64,000 nucleotides of DNA from positions 1 to 64,000 of the forward strand of contig JBCBBT010000002.1 of assembly GCA_038531315.1 (NCBI GenBank), read 5' to 3'. The position numbers were made by a program, and so were the translations under genes. Within the stretch, counting starts at the first letter, position 1. Each line of letters begins with the position of its first letter. The notes beneath the pieces were generated by a model. It worked only from the letters and a program-made list of their open reading frames with translations, was not told the origin of the DNA and did not search any database. This DNA is from JAJFFW01 sp038531315. GTDB lineage: Bacteria; Pseudomonadota; Alphaproteobacteria; Caulobacterales; Parvularculaceae. Of the stretch, positions 42,505-52,333 are shown in pieces.

Positions 42505-45500
42505 TTACTCGGCGGCGGCCAGTTCTTCTGCGCGGTGGAGATCGACGGAGACAAGCTGCGACACGCCGCGCTCAATCATTGTTACGCCGAAGAGCCTGTT
42601 CATGCGCGACATGGTCAGTGCGTGGTGCGTGATGACAATGAAGCGGGTTTCGGTTTCGCTCGCCATCTCATGCAACATCCTACAGAAGCGTTCGGTGTTC
42701 GCGTCGTCAAGCGGCGCATCGACCTCGTCAAGCACGCAAACAGGCGCAGGGTTCGCCATAAAAACAGCGAAGATCAGCGCCGTCGCTGTCAGCGCCTGTT
42801 CGCCCCCGGACATCAAGGACATTGAGGCGAGTTTTTTGCCGGGCGGGGACGCGAAAATTTCAAGCCCCGCCTCCAGGACGTCGTCGGAGTCGATCATCCG
42901 AAGCTCCGCCTGGCCGCCGTTGAAAAGGCGGGTAAACAGAGACGAGAAATTTGCGTTGACTGTTTCAAAAGCGTTGAGAAGGCGCTGGCGCGCTTCTTTG
43001 TTGAGGCCGCCGATCGCTGAGCGCAGTTTCCGGATCGCCGCTTCGCAATCCTCGCGTTCGATAACGAGTTCTTCCAGACGGCCTGAAACTTCCTGCATTT
43101 CCTCTTCGGCGCGCAGATTGACGCCGCCGAGATTTTCTCTCTCGCGTTTGTAACGCTCAAGCTTGCGGTCGATGTCCTCGCGCGCGGGCAGGTCCTTGCC
43201 TTCCTTGTGCTCGGCGATCTCGAGAAGGTCTTCCGGTTCCGCCTCGCACGTCTCGCGCGCCAGCCGTGTTGCGTCGTCAACGCGCGCAACGGCGCTTTCC
43301 GATTGGGCCTCAAGGCGCGCACGCGCTTCTCTGGCTTCTGCGGCGGCGGCGTCTGCGGCGCGCGCTGTTTTGTCAGCTTCGCTGGCTTGCGTGACGGCTT
43401 GCGCAAGCGCATCGGCGGCCGCGTTGCGGCGGTTTTCGGCCTCTGCGATCTTGTCAAAAAGGGCGCTGCGTTTTTCCTCAATCACGACCGGGGCCGCAGC
43501 GGCTTCGTCTTTTGAGGTCTTGGTCTCGGAAAGCCGCGCATCAACCTCGCCGATCCTGGCGACGGCTGTCTCCAGCCGGGTTGTCCAGACGCCGCGCTCG
43601 CGCGCCAGATCTTCAAGGCGTTTGCCCCGCATTTCCGCTTCACGCGCGAGATCATTGTGCGCCGCGCGCGTTTCCGAGGCGCCGGTGCGCGCCGAGGCGA
43701 CGGCTTCGCGGGCGCGCGCCAGCGTTTCGGCGACAGCGCCGGCGTCGGGCAACGCGCCTTGTGTTGCCCGGGCTTCAGAAAGGCCCGCGCAGACTTCTTC
43801 CGCATCCGAGCGAAGCCGAACCAGCGCTTCGTCAATAGCCGCAATGCGGCTTGAAGCGCGTTCGTGTTCACGCTCCATCTGGTCCAGCGTCGTCCGCGCA
43901 CTATCAAAAGTGCGGCGGGCTTCGGTAAAGAGCGAACGGGCTTCGCGCGCAACAACGCCGCGCGTTTCAACGGCGTCAAGCGCCGCATCGTGCAGGCGTC
44001 GCGCGGTGCTCTCGCGCTCCTGGGCTGTTTCCAAATCTTCAGAGAGCGCATTCAAGCGGTTGCGTTGTTCGAGCCGGATAGCGGCCGCGGTTTTTGCTTC
44101 GGCGCGCGCGACATAGCCGTCCCAACGCCACAAATCGCCAGCCTCGCTGACCAGTCTGACGCCGGGGGCGAGAGTGTTTTGAAGCCGCGCGCCATGCTCG
44201 GAGGAAACGACGCCAATGGACGAAAGCCGCCGCGCCAGTTGCGGCGGGGCCTTCACGAACCGAGACAGGGGCGCTGCGCCAAACGGCAACGGGCCGCCGG
44301 CGCTGGAGGCGTCGCCATCGCTGACGAATTGCCCGGCGCCCGAACGCGATGACCAATAGGCCGGTGCGGCTTCATCGAGCGCCGCGCCAAGATCATCGCC
44401 CAGCGCCGCCGCCAGCGCGTTTTCATAGCCGGGTTCGACCTCAACGGTTTCGATCAACGCCGGCCAGTCGCCCGACGCGGATGTTGCAAGAACGCGCTTC
44501 AGCGCTTCGCATTCTGCGGAAATTTCAGCAAAGCTTTGCTCTGCTTTGCGCAGCGGCGCACTGGCGGCTTTTTCGGCTTCGCTCGCTTCGGCCTGTTCTT
44601 CTTCGGCGCGCTGGAAGGCGGCTTCAGCGGCGCGCGCGGCTTCTTCGGCTGCGACGTGGCGCGCTTGCGCCTGCGCAAGGGCGCGGGCCTGTTCGTCCGT
44701 CAGGGTCTTGGCTGAACGTTCCTCGTTCAGCTGTTCTGTTTGGGTGCGGATTTTTTCAATCCGTCGTTCGCAGTCATCGATCGCCGCCGACGTTGCGCGC
44801 CGACGCGCGTCAATGTCAGCTGCATCGCTATTGGCGGCGTCAAATGCGCGTTCCGCCTCGCCGAGAGCGTTGGCGGCGGTTTCCATTTCCGCCTTTGCGG
44901 CGGCGAGCCGTTCAGCGTCGGACGCCGCGCGCGCTTCGAGGCCATCGGCCTCATGGGCGAGGGCGCTGATTGCTTCTTCGGCGTCTGACTTCAGGCCCGT
45001 TTCACGCTCACGATCTGAGGAGAGGCGATCGATTTCCGCCGAGAGCCGCTCAAGCTCCGCTTTTGCGCGGGCCCCTTCTTCATCGAGATTTTCGCGCGCA
45101 ACGGTCAGTCGATGGAGGCCCGCGGCGGCTCCGGCTTCGGCCTGACGGAGCGGGTCAAGCGCCTCATGGGACTGCGTTTGCGCGCTCGCCGCGACAGCGC
45201 TTGCGCGTGCTGTTTCTTCGATCAGCCCGCTGACGTCCTGCAGATTGCTTTCCGCTTCCTCGGCGGCTTCTACCGCTTGCGACCAACGCAAATAAGCGGC
45301 CATCGCTTCCGCGCGGCGGATATCGCCGGAAATATTGCGGTAGCGGGTCGCCTGACGCGCCTGTCGCGCGAGCGCTGTCTTTTGTGTTTCGAGCTCGCCG
45401 GTAACGTCTTCAAGCCGTTCCAGATTGGTTTCAGCCGCGCGCAGCCGGAGTTCTGCTTCGTGGCGGCGCGAGTGAAGACCGGTGATGCCCGCGGCTTCTT

Positions 45501-46002
45501 CCAGCAGGCGGCGGCGGTTTTGCGGTTTGGCGTTGATCAGCTCGGAAATCTGGCCCTGACGAACGAGCGCCGGCGAATTCGCGCCGGTCGAGGCATCGGC
45601 GAACAGGAGCTGGACGTCCTTGGCGCGCACTTCCCGGTTGTTGATCCGGTAGATCGATTGCGTGCCTTCTTCCTTGTGCAGAATGCGCCGCGAGACTTCA
45701 ATGACTTCCGTTTCATTGTATTCGGCCGGCGCCGAGCGATCGGAATTATCAAGCGTGAGAATAACCTCCGCCCAATTGCGGGCGGGGCGCATCGAGGTGC
45801 CGGAAAATATCACATCGCCCATGCCGCCGCCGCGCAACGCCTTGGCCGATGTTGCGCCCATCACCCAACGCAACGCCTCGAGCAAATTGGATTTGCCGCA
45901 CCCGTTCGGTCCGACGATGCCGGTCAGCCCGTCGCGGATTTCAAAGTCGGTGGCTTCAACAAAAGACTTGAAGCCGACAAGGCGCATGTTGGTGAATTTC
46001 AC
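42505..46002 (-). CDS. smc: Chromosome segregation protein SMC
   Basis: About 1165 residues. The N-terminal Walker A GIVGPNGCGKSNLLEALRW and the C-terminal signature LMSGGEQALTATALIF with Walker B VCVLDEVDAPLDDANTERF form the ATPase head. Between them are two long Ala/Glu/Arg-rich coiled coils separated by a hinge around residues 510-670. SMC with ScpA/ScpB compacts and segregates the chromosome. I use the GTG at 46002 (VKFTNMRLVGFKSF) because that is where family similarity begins; the frame is open to 46041. Confidence 0.97.
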   Translation of the reverse strand: MKFTNMRLVGFKSFVEATDFEIRDGLTGIVGPNGCGKSNLLEALRWVMGATSAKALRGGGMGDVIFSGTSMRPARNWAEVILTLDNSDRSAPAEYNETEVIEVSRRILHKEEGTQSIYRINNREVRAKDVQLLFADASTGANSPALVRQGQISELINAKPQNRRRLLEEAAGITGLHSRRHEAELRLRAAETNLERLEDVTGELETQKTALARQARQATRYRNISGDIRRAEAMAAYLRWSQAVEAAEEAESNLQDVSGLIEETARASAVAASAQTQSHEALDPLRQAEAGAAAGLHRLTVARENLDEEGARAKAELERLSAEIDRLSSDRERETGLKSDAEEAISALAHEADGLEARAASDAERLAAAKAEMETAANALGEAERAFDAANSDAADIDARRRATSAAIDDCERRIEKIRTQTEQLNEERSAKTLTDEQARALAQAQARHVAAEEAARAAEAAFQRAEEEQAEASEAEKAASAPLRKAEQSFAEISAECEALKRVLATSASGDWPALIETVEVEPGYENALAAALGDDLGAALDEAAPAYWSSRSGAGQFVSDGDASSAGGPLPFGAAPLSRFVKAPPQLARRLSSIGVVSSEHGARLQNTLAPGVRLVSEAGDLWRWDGYVARAEAKTAAAIRLEQRNRLNALSEDLETAQERESTARRLHDAALDAVETRGVVAREARSLFTEARRTFDSARTTLDQMEREHERASSRIAAIDEALVRLRSDAEEVCAGLSEARATQGALPDAGAVAETLARAREAVASARTGASETRAAHNDLAREAEMRGKRLEDLARERGVWTTRLETAVARIGEVDARLSETKTSKDEAAAAPVVIEEKRSALFDKIAEAENRRNAAADALAQAVTQASEADKTARAADAAAAEAREARARLEAQSESAVARVDDATRLARETCEAEPEDLLEIAEHKEGKDLPAREDIDRKLERYKRERENLGGVNLRAEEEMQEVSGRLEELVIEREDCEAAIRKLRSAIGGLNKEARQRLLNAFETVNANFSSLFTRLFNGGQAELRMIDSDDVLEAGLEIFASPPGKKLASMSLMSGGEQALTATALIFAVFMANPAPVCVLDEVDAPLDDANTERFCRMLHEMASETETRFIVITHHALTMSRMNRLFGVTMIERGVSQLVSVDLHRAEELAAAE

Positions 46003-46031
46003 GAAACTCGTCCCGGCGAATGGTCTAATGG

Positions 46032-46054
46032 GGCGGCGCAAGTTTCGCGCCGCC
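46032..46054. other. Hairpin between dsbA-like gene and smc
   Basis: GGCGGCGC (46032-46039) pairs perfectly with GCGCCGCC (46047-46054) around aagtttc. On the transcribed minus strand no T-tract follows, so it is more likely an mRNA processing or attenuation element than a terminator. Confidence 0.35.
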
Positions 46055-46126
46055 TGTTTTGGTTAACAAATCGCCGATTCTCCCGGACCGCCAACAAACG
46101 CTTTTCCCGTATTGCGGTCAGGACCG

Positions 46127-46840
46127 TTAGCCGTCCGCATCCGCGCTGGCGCTTTCCTCGCCAAGGGCTTCGTCGATGGCGGCTTTCAGCTCTGCGAATT
46201 TACCGACCCGAACAATTTCGCCGTCAACGAGAAATGTCGGGGTGCCCGGGATTTCGTAGGTGTTTTCCGCTTCCTCAACATTCGCTGTGATGATGTCGAG
46301 GAGGTCCTGACGTTTCAGACAGGCGTCGTAATAGTCATTTGAAAGGCCGGCTTGCTGGAAAATCTTTTTCAGTTCCGCCTCGGTGTCGCCGGTGATCCAG
46401 ACGCGCTGTGTTTTGAGGAGAGCGTCGATAATCAGGAAATAGGCTTCCTTGCCGCCCTTGTCGGCGGCGCAGCGCGCCATGATCGACGCGAGATACGACT
46501 GATTGACGAAAGACGGCGGCGCTTTCGGATACTCGCGGAACACAAAGCGCACCTTGCCGGTATCGACATATTCCGACTTCAGATCGGGAATAATAGTCTC
46601 GTGGGCCTGGGCGCAGCCGCCGCAAGTAACCGAGGCGTATTCGATGACGGTCACGGGCGCGCTGTCATCGCCAAGCACCATGTCGCTGGCGCGGGCGAGG
46701 CCTTTGCCGGGCTCGGCGCCTGATGCGCCGCCGGCGGCTTGCGACCCGCTGGCGGCTTGGCCGCCGTCTGAAGACGCCCCGCATGCGGCGACGGCGAGAA
46801 AACTGGCGGCGAGTGCGCAGGCGCGCAGAATATTGGACAT
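46127..46840 (-). CDS. DsbA-family thiol oxidoreductase, lipoprotein
   Basis: 237 residues. The N-terminus ends AVAACGAS, a lipobox, followed by a Gly/Ala/Ser linker. The thioredoxin-fold active site is CGGC in ASVTCGGCAQ, and the cis-Pro loop is GTPTFLVDG. This is the DsbA/Com1-like branch common in alphaproteobacteria, acting on exported thiols in the periplasm. It belongs to the conserved DUF721-dsbA-smc gene order. ATG 46840 starts the signal peptide. Confidence 0.9.
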   Translation of the reverse strand: MSNILRACALAASFLAVAACGASSDGGQAASGSQAAGGASGAEPGKGLARASDMVLGDDSAPVTVIEYASVTCGGCAQAHETIIPDLKSEYVDTGKVRFVFREYPKAPPSFVNQSYLASIMARCAADKGGKEAYFLIIDALLKTQRVWITGDTEAELKKIFQQAGLSNDYYDACLKRQDLLDIITANVEEAENTYEIPGTPTFLVDGEIVRVGKFAELKAAIDEALGEESASADADG

Positions 46841-47016
46841 GGAATTCGGCCTTTCGGATCGCGAGCGCACGGACGCTTCATGCCGGCGCGGTCTGTTTGT
46901 CAGCAAAATCGCCCATGGCGCGCCGCAGCGCAACCATTAATCCCAAGCCGCCTGACACGTCTCATCCGGCGCCAAAGCGGCGCGCTGGCGCTGCAGCGCA
47001 AGGTCTGCGTTCAGCC

Positions 47017-47472
47017 TCAGGATTGGCGTTTTTTAACGGAGGCGCGAAATCGCGACAGGACCGGCTCAAGGGCGGGTGAGCCGGCCGACCTCGGCGTTTG
47101 ATTGCGAAGGTCTGTCTCATTGCGCCGTTCAGGCTCGGGCGTGCGAACGAGGACAGCGATGCGTCCCACCGTATCGGGACCCAAAAACGTGTTGACGCCG
47201 CGCCTGATTGTTTCCGCTTCAAAATTGAGGCGCGCCGCCGCCGCCGCGCTTGGCGCCATGACCTCAAGCGTTCGGCCGGTCTTGCCGCCCGTCAGGCGTC
47301 CCGGCCGCGACAGGGCGGCCAGCTCGTCGCCGACAAGCGTGCGCCAGCGTTCTGCAAGAGCGGGATCGACAAATTTCGTCCGCCGCGCCAGACCGGAAAG
47401 CACCGATGTCGAAAAGCGCGAAATCGCCGGCAAGGCGGCGCGCGGCGGCTTTGTTTTAACCTTAGACGTCAA
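47017..47472 (-). CDS. DUF721 (DciA-like) protein
   Basis: 151 residues. The domain LARRTKFVDPALAERWRTLVGDELAALSRPGRL with the basic N-terminus and VMAPSAAAAARLNFEAETIRRGVNTFLG is DUF721, the family of the DnaB-helicase loader DciA. The alphaproteobacterial members are shorter on known partners but occupy the same mutY-adjacent locus. A replication role is therefore inferred. It is divergent from mutY (68-bp gap). Confidence 0.8.
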   Translation of the reverse strand: MTSKVKTKPPRAALPAISRFSTSVLSGLARRTKFVDPALAERWRTLVGDELAALSRPGRLTGGKTGRTLEVMAPSAAAAARLNFEAETIRRGVNTFLGPDTVGRIAVLVRTPEPERRNETDLRNQTPRSAGSPALEPVLSRFRASVKKRQS

Positions 47473-47540
47473 TTGTTTTCCAATCGATCTGCGAAAATGA
47501 CCTGTTGGCGGGCGCTTGCGAGCCTAGCATAACGCGGCCC

Positions 47541-48659
47541 ATGACGCGACGACAGCCGACCAGACGACAATCAAAGCCGCAACAGCGGGCGGCGCCGGCC
47601 GCCGCGCTGCTCGGCTGGTACGACGCGCATGCGCGGATTCTGCCCTGGCGGGTCGGTCCCGCCGAGCGGCGGCGCGGGACAAAGCCCGATCCCTATGCGG
47701 TATGGCTTTCGGAAATCATGCTGCAGCAAACCACGGTTGCAACGGTTACGCCGCGATATCGGCAATTTTTGGAACGATGGCCGACGATCGCCGATCTTGC
47801 GGCGGCGCCGCTGGATGCCGTGCTCGCGGAGTGGGCCGGCCTTGGCTACTATGCGCGCGCGCGCAATCTCCACAAATGCGCGCTCGCGGTTGTCGCCGAT
47901 CATGGAGGCGAATTTCCCGATACGGAAGAAGCGCTCAAGACGTTGCCCGGTATCGGTCAGTATACGGCGGCGGCCATCGCCGCCATCGCATTCGACCGCC
48001 GGGCGGTGGTGATCGACGGCAACATTGAGCGCGTCGTCTCGCGCTATTTCGCCATCGAGACGCCGCTGCCAGCGTCAAAGCCGGAGATCCGGGATCGCGC
48101 CGAAGCGTTTTGGCCGCAAGCCCGCTCCGGCGACTTTGCGCAAGCCCTCATGGATCTCGGCTCCGGCGTGTGTGCGCCGCGCGGCCCTAAATGCGATGCG
48201 TGTCCCTTAAACGAGGGCTGCGCTGGGCGGGCGAAAGACCTTCAGAACGCACTGCCGCGCAAAGTGAAGAAACAGCCCAAGCCGACGCGCTATGGCGCTG
48301 TCTATGTGCTGGTGAATGCGACAGGGTCGGTTCTTTTCGAGCGGCGTCCCGAGGCGGGGCTATTGGGCGGGATGCTCGGCCTGCCGGGCGGCGACTGGAC
48401 GCCGATAACGCCGGAAGGCGGCCTCGATGACGCGCCGGCGCGGACGCGGTGGGAACGGGTTGGCGAGGCGCGCCACACCTTTACGCATTTTCATCTGGTC
48501 CTTGAGGTGTTCGCCGGGAGGACCCGGCGCGCCGAGCGGGCGGGAGAGATATGGCTCGCGCCTGCGGACGCCGCGCTGCCGACCGTCATGAAAAAAGCGC
48601 TTGCGGTGTTCCTCGACGGCGAGGGCGCGCAACAAAATCTCTTTCGCGCAAGAAAATAG
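47541..48659 (+). CDS. mutY: A/G-specific adenine DNA glycosylase
   Basis: 372 residues. MutY removes adenine opposite 8-oxoguanine. The catalytic Glu region LSEIMLQQTTV, the helix-hairpin-helix LPGIGQYTAAAIAAIAF with the conserved Asp in VIDGNIERV, and the 4Fe-4S cluster ligands in CAPRGPKCDACPLNEGC are all present. The C-terminal NUDIX-like domain (from about 255) recognises 8-oxoG. ATG 47541 is the first plausible start after the divergent gene. Confidence 0.95.
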   Translation: MTRRQPTRRQSKPQQRAAPAAALLGWYDAHARILPWRVGPAERRRGTKPDPYAVWLSEIMLQQTTVATVTPRYRQFLERWPTIADLAAAPLDAVLAEWAGLGYYARARNLHKCALAVVADHGGEFPDTEEALKTLPGIGQYTAAAIAAIAFDRRAVVIDGNIERVVSRYFAIETPLPASKPEIRDRAEAFWPQARSGDFAQALMDLGSGVCAPRGPKCDACPLNEGCAGRAKDLQNALPRKVKKQPKPTRYGAVYVLVNATGSVLFERRPEAGLLGGMLGLPGGDWTPITPEGGLDDAPARTRWERVGEARHTFTHFHLVLEVFAGRTRRAERAGEIWLAPADAALPTVMKKALAVFLDGEGAQQNLFRARK

Positions 48660-48860
48660 CGCGCCCGCGGGCCCGTAAATCCCCGCCAGCCGGTCATCGC
48701 CGGTCAAACACCGGAACGTTTGGAATTTTTTAGGTTGATAAGGCCTTTATTTGGTTGTTTGCGTAATCATTGCCGGCGAATCGCTGTCCCCAGCCGCGGC
48801 GGCGCAAGCCATTGCTGCAAAAAAATAGGACCAAACGCCGCCGAAGCGAAATATGTCAAC

Positions 48861-48930
48861 GCAACTGAGGCAATCGAAGTACGCCATTCCCAGACAGTCG
48901 ACGCAAGTGAGCCAAAGCAAGTGAGCCAAC
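48861..48930. repeat. Degenerate 14-bp repeat tract over the NADH dehydrogenase start
   Basis: GCAAGTGAGCCAA occurs exactly at 48903-48915 and 48917-48929, and GCAACTGAGGCAA at 48861-48873. The three copies are offset by multiples of 14 bp (42 and 14). Units between them are eroded. The likely GTG start at 48921 is inside the last copy. Confidence 0.75.
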
Positions 48931-50339
48931 TAAATTATCAAACGCCCGCACTCGACGGCCGCAATCGCGACAGCGCGATTGTCAATGCTGGCGCTGTCGG
49001 CCGCAGCGAGGCGGAGGCGTCGCCAAGGGACAAGAAAACACAGATCGTTGTCGTCGGCGGCGGCGCTGGCGGGCTCGAACTTGTGGCCAAGCTCGGCAAG
49101 AAACTCGGTCGCGATGCGTTTGACGTCATTTTACTGGAAAAAAACGCGACTCACGTCTGGAAGCCGCTTTTGCATGAAGTTGCGGCCGGCTCCCTTGACG
49201 CCAACATCGATGAAGTCGGCTACAGAAGTCATGCGCACGCCAACAAGTACCGTTTCTTTCCCGGCAGCCTGAAGGACATCGACCGCGAACGCCGCCAAGT
49301 TGTTGTCGCTGCGATGTATGATGAGAACGGATCTGAAATTATTGGCGAACATCGCATTCGGTATGACTACCTTGTGGTTTCCATCGGCTCGGTCGCCAAC
49401 GATTTTGGCGTCCCGGGCGTCGCCGAACACTGTATTTTTCTTGAAAGCCGTCCCGATGCGGATCGCTTTCGTCAGAAGCTGCTTAACCAGTGCCTCCGCG
49501 TGTCGCGTTCTATGAGCGTATATCGCGAGGCGGACGAATATGTGCGGATCGCGATCGTCGGCGGCGGCGCAACAGGCGTTGAGCTGGCCGCCGAGCTGTA
49601 CAACGCGGCCGCGGCGCTGAAGCATTACGGGCTTGAGGTTTTTGATGAAAGCCGCCTCAAGGTCACCTTGCTGGAGGCCGGGCCGCGCATTCTGCCGGCG
49701 CTGCCCGAGGAGCTTGCGGAAGCCGCCCACGAAGAGCTTTTGGCGCTTGGCGTCGATATCAAGGTCAATGCGCAGGTCACCGAGGCGACGCCTTATGGCA
49801 TGGTTCTGAAAACCGGTGAGACGGTCGGCGGCGATCTCCGGGTCTGGGCCGCCGGCGTCAAAGCGCCCGGATTTCTGAAAGATATCGCTGGCCTTGAAAC
49901 ATCGCCGGGCGACCAGCTTGTTGTTCGCCCAACGCTTCAAACAACACGCGATGAGCGAATTTTTGCGATTGGCGACTGTGCGCACTTCACGCCCGAAGGG
50001 GCGGAACGGCCAATTCCGCCGCGCGCGCAGTCGGCGCACCAGATGGCCGACGTCGCCTATGACAACATTCTTGCGCTTATCAAAGGACGCAAGTTAAAGG
50101 AATTCAGATACAACGACCACGGATCATTAGTGTCTTTATCGAAATACTCAACCGTGGGGAGCCTTATGGGCAATCTCATCGGCGGCCGCATGGCGGTCGA
50201 AGGCCGGCTTGCCCGCTTCATGTATATTTCGCTTTACCGCATGCACCTTTTATCGATCCATGGGTTCTTGCGCGGCATGTTCCAGATCGTCGTCGCGCAG
50301 GTTAATCAGGTGATCAGGCCAAAGCTGAAACTACACTGA
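48921..50339 (+). CDS. ndh: Type II NADH dehydrogenase (NDH-2)
   Basis: FAD motif QIVVVGGGAGGLELVAKLG and NAD motif IAIVGGGATGVELAAELY, plus the quinone-site AQSAHQM, identify a single-subunit, non-proton-pumping NADH:quinone oxidoreductase. The C-terminal LARFMYISLYRMHLLSIHGF is the membrane-binding amphipathic part. The frame is open to a TTG at 48720 but there is no ATG. I choose GTG 48921 (472 residues), although no clear Shine-Dalgarno precedes it and it lies in a 14-bp repeat. It gives the cell an alternative to complex I. Confidence 0.85.
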   Translation: MSQLNYQTPALDGRNRDSAIVNAGAVGRSEAEASPRDKKTQIVVVGGGAGGLELVAKLGKKLGRDAFDVILLEKNATHVWKPLLHEVAAGSLDANIDEVGYRSHAHANKYRFFPGSLKDIDRERRQVVVAAMYDENGSEIIGEHRIRYDYLVVSIGSVANDFGVPGVAEHCIFLESRPDADRFRQKLLNQCLRVSRSMSVYREADEYVRIAIVGGGATGVELAAELYNAAAALKHYGLEVFDESRLKVTLLEAGPRILPALPEELAEAAHEELLALGVDIKVNAQVTEATPYGMVLKTGETVGGDLRVWAAGVKAPGFLKDIAGLETSPGDQLVVRPTLQTTRDERIFAIGDCAHFTPEGAERPIPPRAQSAHQMADVAYDNILALIKGRKLKEFRYNDHGSLVSLSKYSTVGSLMGNLIGGRMAVEGRLARFMYISLYRMHLLSIHGFLRGMFQIVVAQVNQVIRPKLKLH

Positions 50340-50358
50340 TCAATCTACCCGAACGAGA

Positions 50359-51879
50359 TTATGATGACGATCGGGCGGCGAGCGCTGCGAATTCACATAG
50401 CCACGGGCGCGTGTCGCGCGGGTCAATAATATCTTCAATAAGAAACTGCTCCGCCGTCCGGAAAGGCGAGGTGACGCGCGCCAAACGTTGCTTGATGGCG
50501 GCAAGCTCTTTCGCCGGATCGTCGGCTTTTTCAAGAACGCTCTTGTAGGCGACCTCGACGCCGCCATCCATCGGCAATGATCCCCAGTCGCCGGACGGCC
50601 AGGCGACCCGATATTGAAAACGCGCATGGTTCGACATCGCAGCGCCTGCGACGCCATAAGCCTTGCGTATGATCACGCTCGCCCAGGGAACCCGCGCGCG
50701 ATAGATATCGTTCATGGCGTCCACGCCGCGCCTTATGGTGCCGGCTTTCTCCGCCTCAAGGCCGATCATGAAGCCCGGATTGTCGACGAAATGGACAACC
50801 GGCATCGCGAACAGGTCCGCGAGTTTGACAAAGCGATGCGCCTTTTCCGCGGCGTCGCTTGTCCAGGAGCCGCCAAGAAATGTCGGGTCGGAAGCGAGGA
50901 TGGCGACGGGCCGGCCAGTGAGGCGTGCAAAGCCGGTAATGACCGCGCGGCCCCAGCGGCGGCCCATTTCGAAAAATGAGCCTCTGTCGACAACAGCGTC
51001 GATGATGCGCCGCATATTGTAGGCGGCGCGCTTGTCCCGGGGAACCGCCGATAACAATGCCTCATCGCGGCGATCGGCTGGGTCTGCGCATTGGCTCTTC
51101 GGGAGCGGGGCCCCTTTGTGAGCAGGCAGGTAGGAAAGAAACCGCCGCGCCATCGCGAAGGCTTCGGCTTCGCTCGACGCCGCGTCGTCGATAACGCCGT
51201 TGCGTGTGTGAATGTCAGCGCCGCCAAGCGCTTCGTTGTCGAGATCGTCCTCGCCGATGGCGGCGGCGACTTTCGGGCCGGCGGTGAAAACCTGCGCGAT
51301 CCCCTGCACCATGATCGAATAGTGACTGGCGACCATGCGGGCGGCGCCGAGGCCAGCGGTGGGACCAAGCGCCAGGGCGACAACCGGCGCGGTTTCCAGG
51401 TTTTTCACCACATGGTCCCATCCCGGCACATGCGGGACATACGTGAAACCCATATCTTCCAGCGATTTCACCGAACCGCCGCCGCCGGTGCCGTCGATCA
51501 TCCTGACGAGCGGCAGTTTCATCTCATGGGCCATTTGCTCTGCAAGGACGAATTTTCGGTGAATGGCGGCGTCGGCCGCGCCGCCGCGAATCGTAAAATC
51601 ATCCGCAGACGCCACAACCGGCGCGCCCTCGATCCGGCCGCGCCCAAAAATGAAATTGGACGCCGTAAAGCCGTCTAATGCGCCGTCGTCGCCATAGCGA
51701 GCGCCGCCGGCGATTTTACCGATTTCACGGAAAGAGCCCTTGTCCAGCAATGCGGCGAGGCGTTCGCGCGCAGTCAGCTTGCCCTTGGCTTTTTGCCGCG
51801 CGACTTTTTCAGGCCCGCCCATTTTTTCCGCCAGCTTCTGGCGGCGATTGAGGTCATCGAGTTCGTTTTTCCAGCTCAT
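50359..51879 (-). CDS. Acyl-CoA carboxylase, carboxyltransferase (beta) subunit
   Basis: 506 residues. GKLTARERLAALLDKGSF at the start, VASADDFTIRGGA, IDGTGGGGSV and the oxyanion loops LGPTAGLGAARMVAS and HARFQYRVAWPSGDWGSLP are typical of propionyl-/methylcrotonyl-type carboxyl transferases. It needs a biotin-carrying alpha subunit, which is not in the window, so the acyl substrate is undefined. No good Shine-Dalgarno is seen before the ATG at 51879. Confidence 0.9.
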   Translation of the reverse strand: MSWKNELDDLNRRQKLAEKMGGPEKVARQKAKGKLTARERLAALLDKGSFREIGKIAGGARYGDDGALDGFTASNFIFGRGRIEGAPVVASADDFTIRGGAADAAIHRKFVLAEQMAHEMKLPLVRMIDGTGGGGSVKSLEDMGFTYVPHVPGWDHVVKNLETAPVVALALGPTAGLGAARMVASHYSIMVQGIAQVFTAGPKVAAAIGEDDLDNEALGGADIHTRNGVIDDAASSEAEAFAMARRFLSYLPAHKGAPLPKSQCADPADRRDEALLSAVPRDKRAAYNMRRIIDAVVDRGSFFEMGRRWGRAVITGFARLTGRPVAILASDPTFLGGSWTSDAAEKAHRFVKLADLFAMPVVHFVDNPGFMIGLEAEKAGTIRRGVDAMNDIYRARVPWASVIIRKAYGVAGAAMSNHARFQYRVAWPSGDWGSLPMDGGVEVAYKSVLEKADDPAKELAAIKQRLARVTSPFRTAEQFLIEDIIDPRDTRPWLCEFAALAARSSS

Positions 51880-51999
51880 AGGGTGCGGTCATTGTTGGCG
51901 TCGATCGGTATGGTCTATAGAAGCGTTCGAAAGAGCAACCGTGAAGCGCAATGCCGGTCTCAAAAACGATGTCCCGGTTATGAAAAGGAATGCGCCGGA

Positions 52000-52257
52000 A
52001 TGGCCAAACTCCAATGCGGCACCCATGGCGAGCAGGACGAGACAGTCGTCTGTCGGCATATCATTGACACGCTGCAAGACGGCGAGCCGCGCGGTTTCGT
52101 CTGGAACCGGGCTGACGGCGAATTTCAGGCGCTGTGCACGGCATGCAATGCGCTGTCCGACGACGCGTTCGCCGCCGCCGAAGCGGAAATTATCCGGCTC
52201 TTGTGTTTTGGCTGTTTTCAGGATGCGGCGGCGTTGAACGGCGTTGATATCGCTTGA
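52000..52257 (+). CDS. Small Cys-rich, probably zinc-binding protein
   Basis: 85 residues from ATG 52000, behind AAAAGGA. Cysteines and histidines are arranged as LQCGTHG, VVCRHI, LCTACNAL and LLCFGCF, a pattern of one or two zinc ribbons. I do not know the family. A longer frame upstream overlaps the carboxyltransferase gene start on the other strand and is not favoured. It is followed closely by the next gene and may be co-transcribed with it. Confidence 0.65.
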   Translation: MAKLQCGTHGEQDETVVCRHIIDTLQDGEPRGFVWNRADGEFQALCTACNALSDDAFAAAEAEIIRLLCFGCFQDAAALNGVDIA

Positions 52258-52333
52258 ACGGGCTCATCTAAATCGGGTTCACTTTTGGTGCGTCCGCATG
52301 CCGGCGCGCCGGGCCAATGAGGAAAGGGCTCTG

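Noticed and set aside
42354..42575. N-terminal extension of the DsrE-like protein
   Set aside because: It overlaps the end of smc and would bury the signal peptide; the ATG at 42353 has a ribosome binding site.
43163..46290. Several 80- to 392-residue plus-strand frames
   Set aside because: All are antisense to smc and show Ala/Ser/Arg low complexity produced by the coiled-coil codons.
49131..50039. 302-residue minus-strand frame
   Set aside because: Antisense to the type II NADH dehydrogenase, which has all its motifs.
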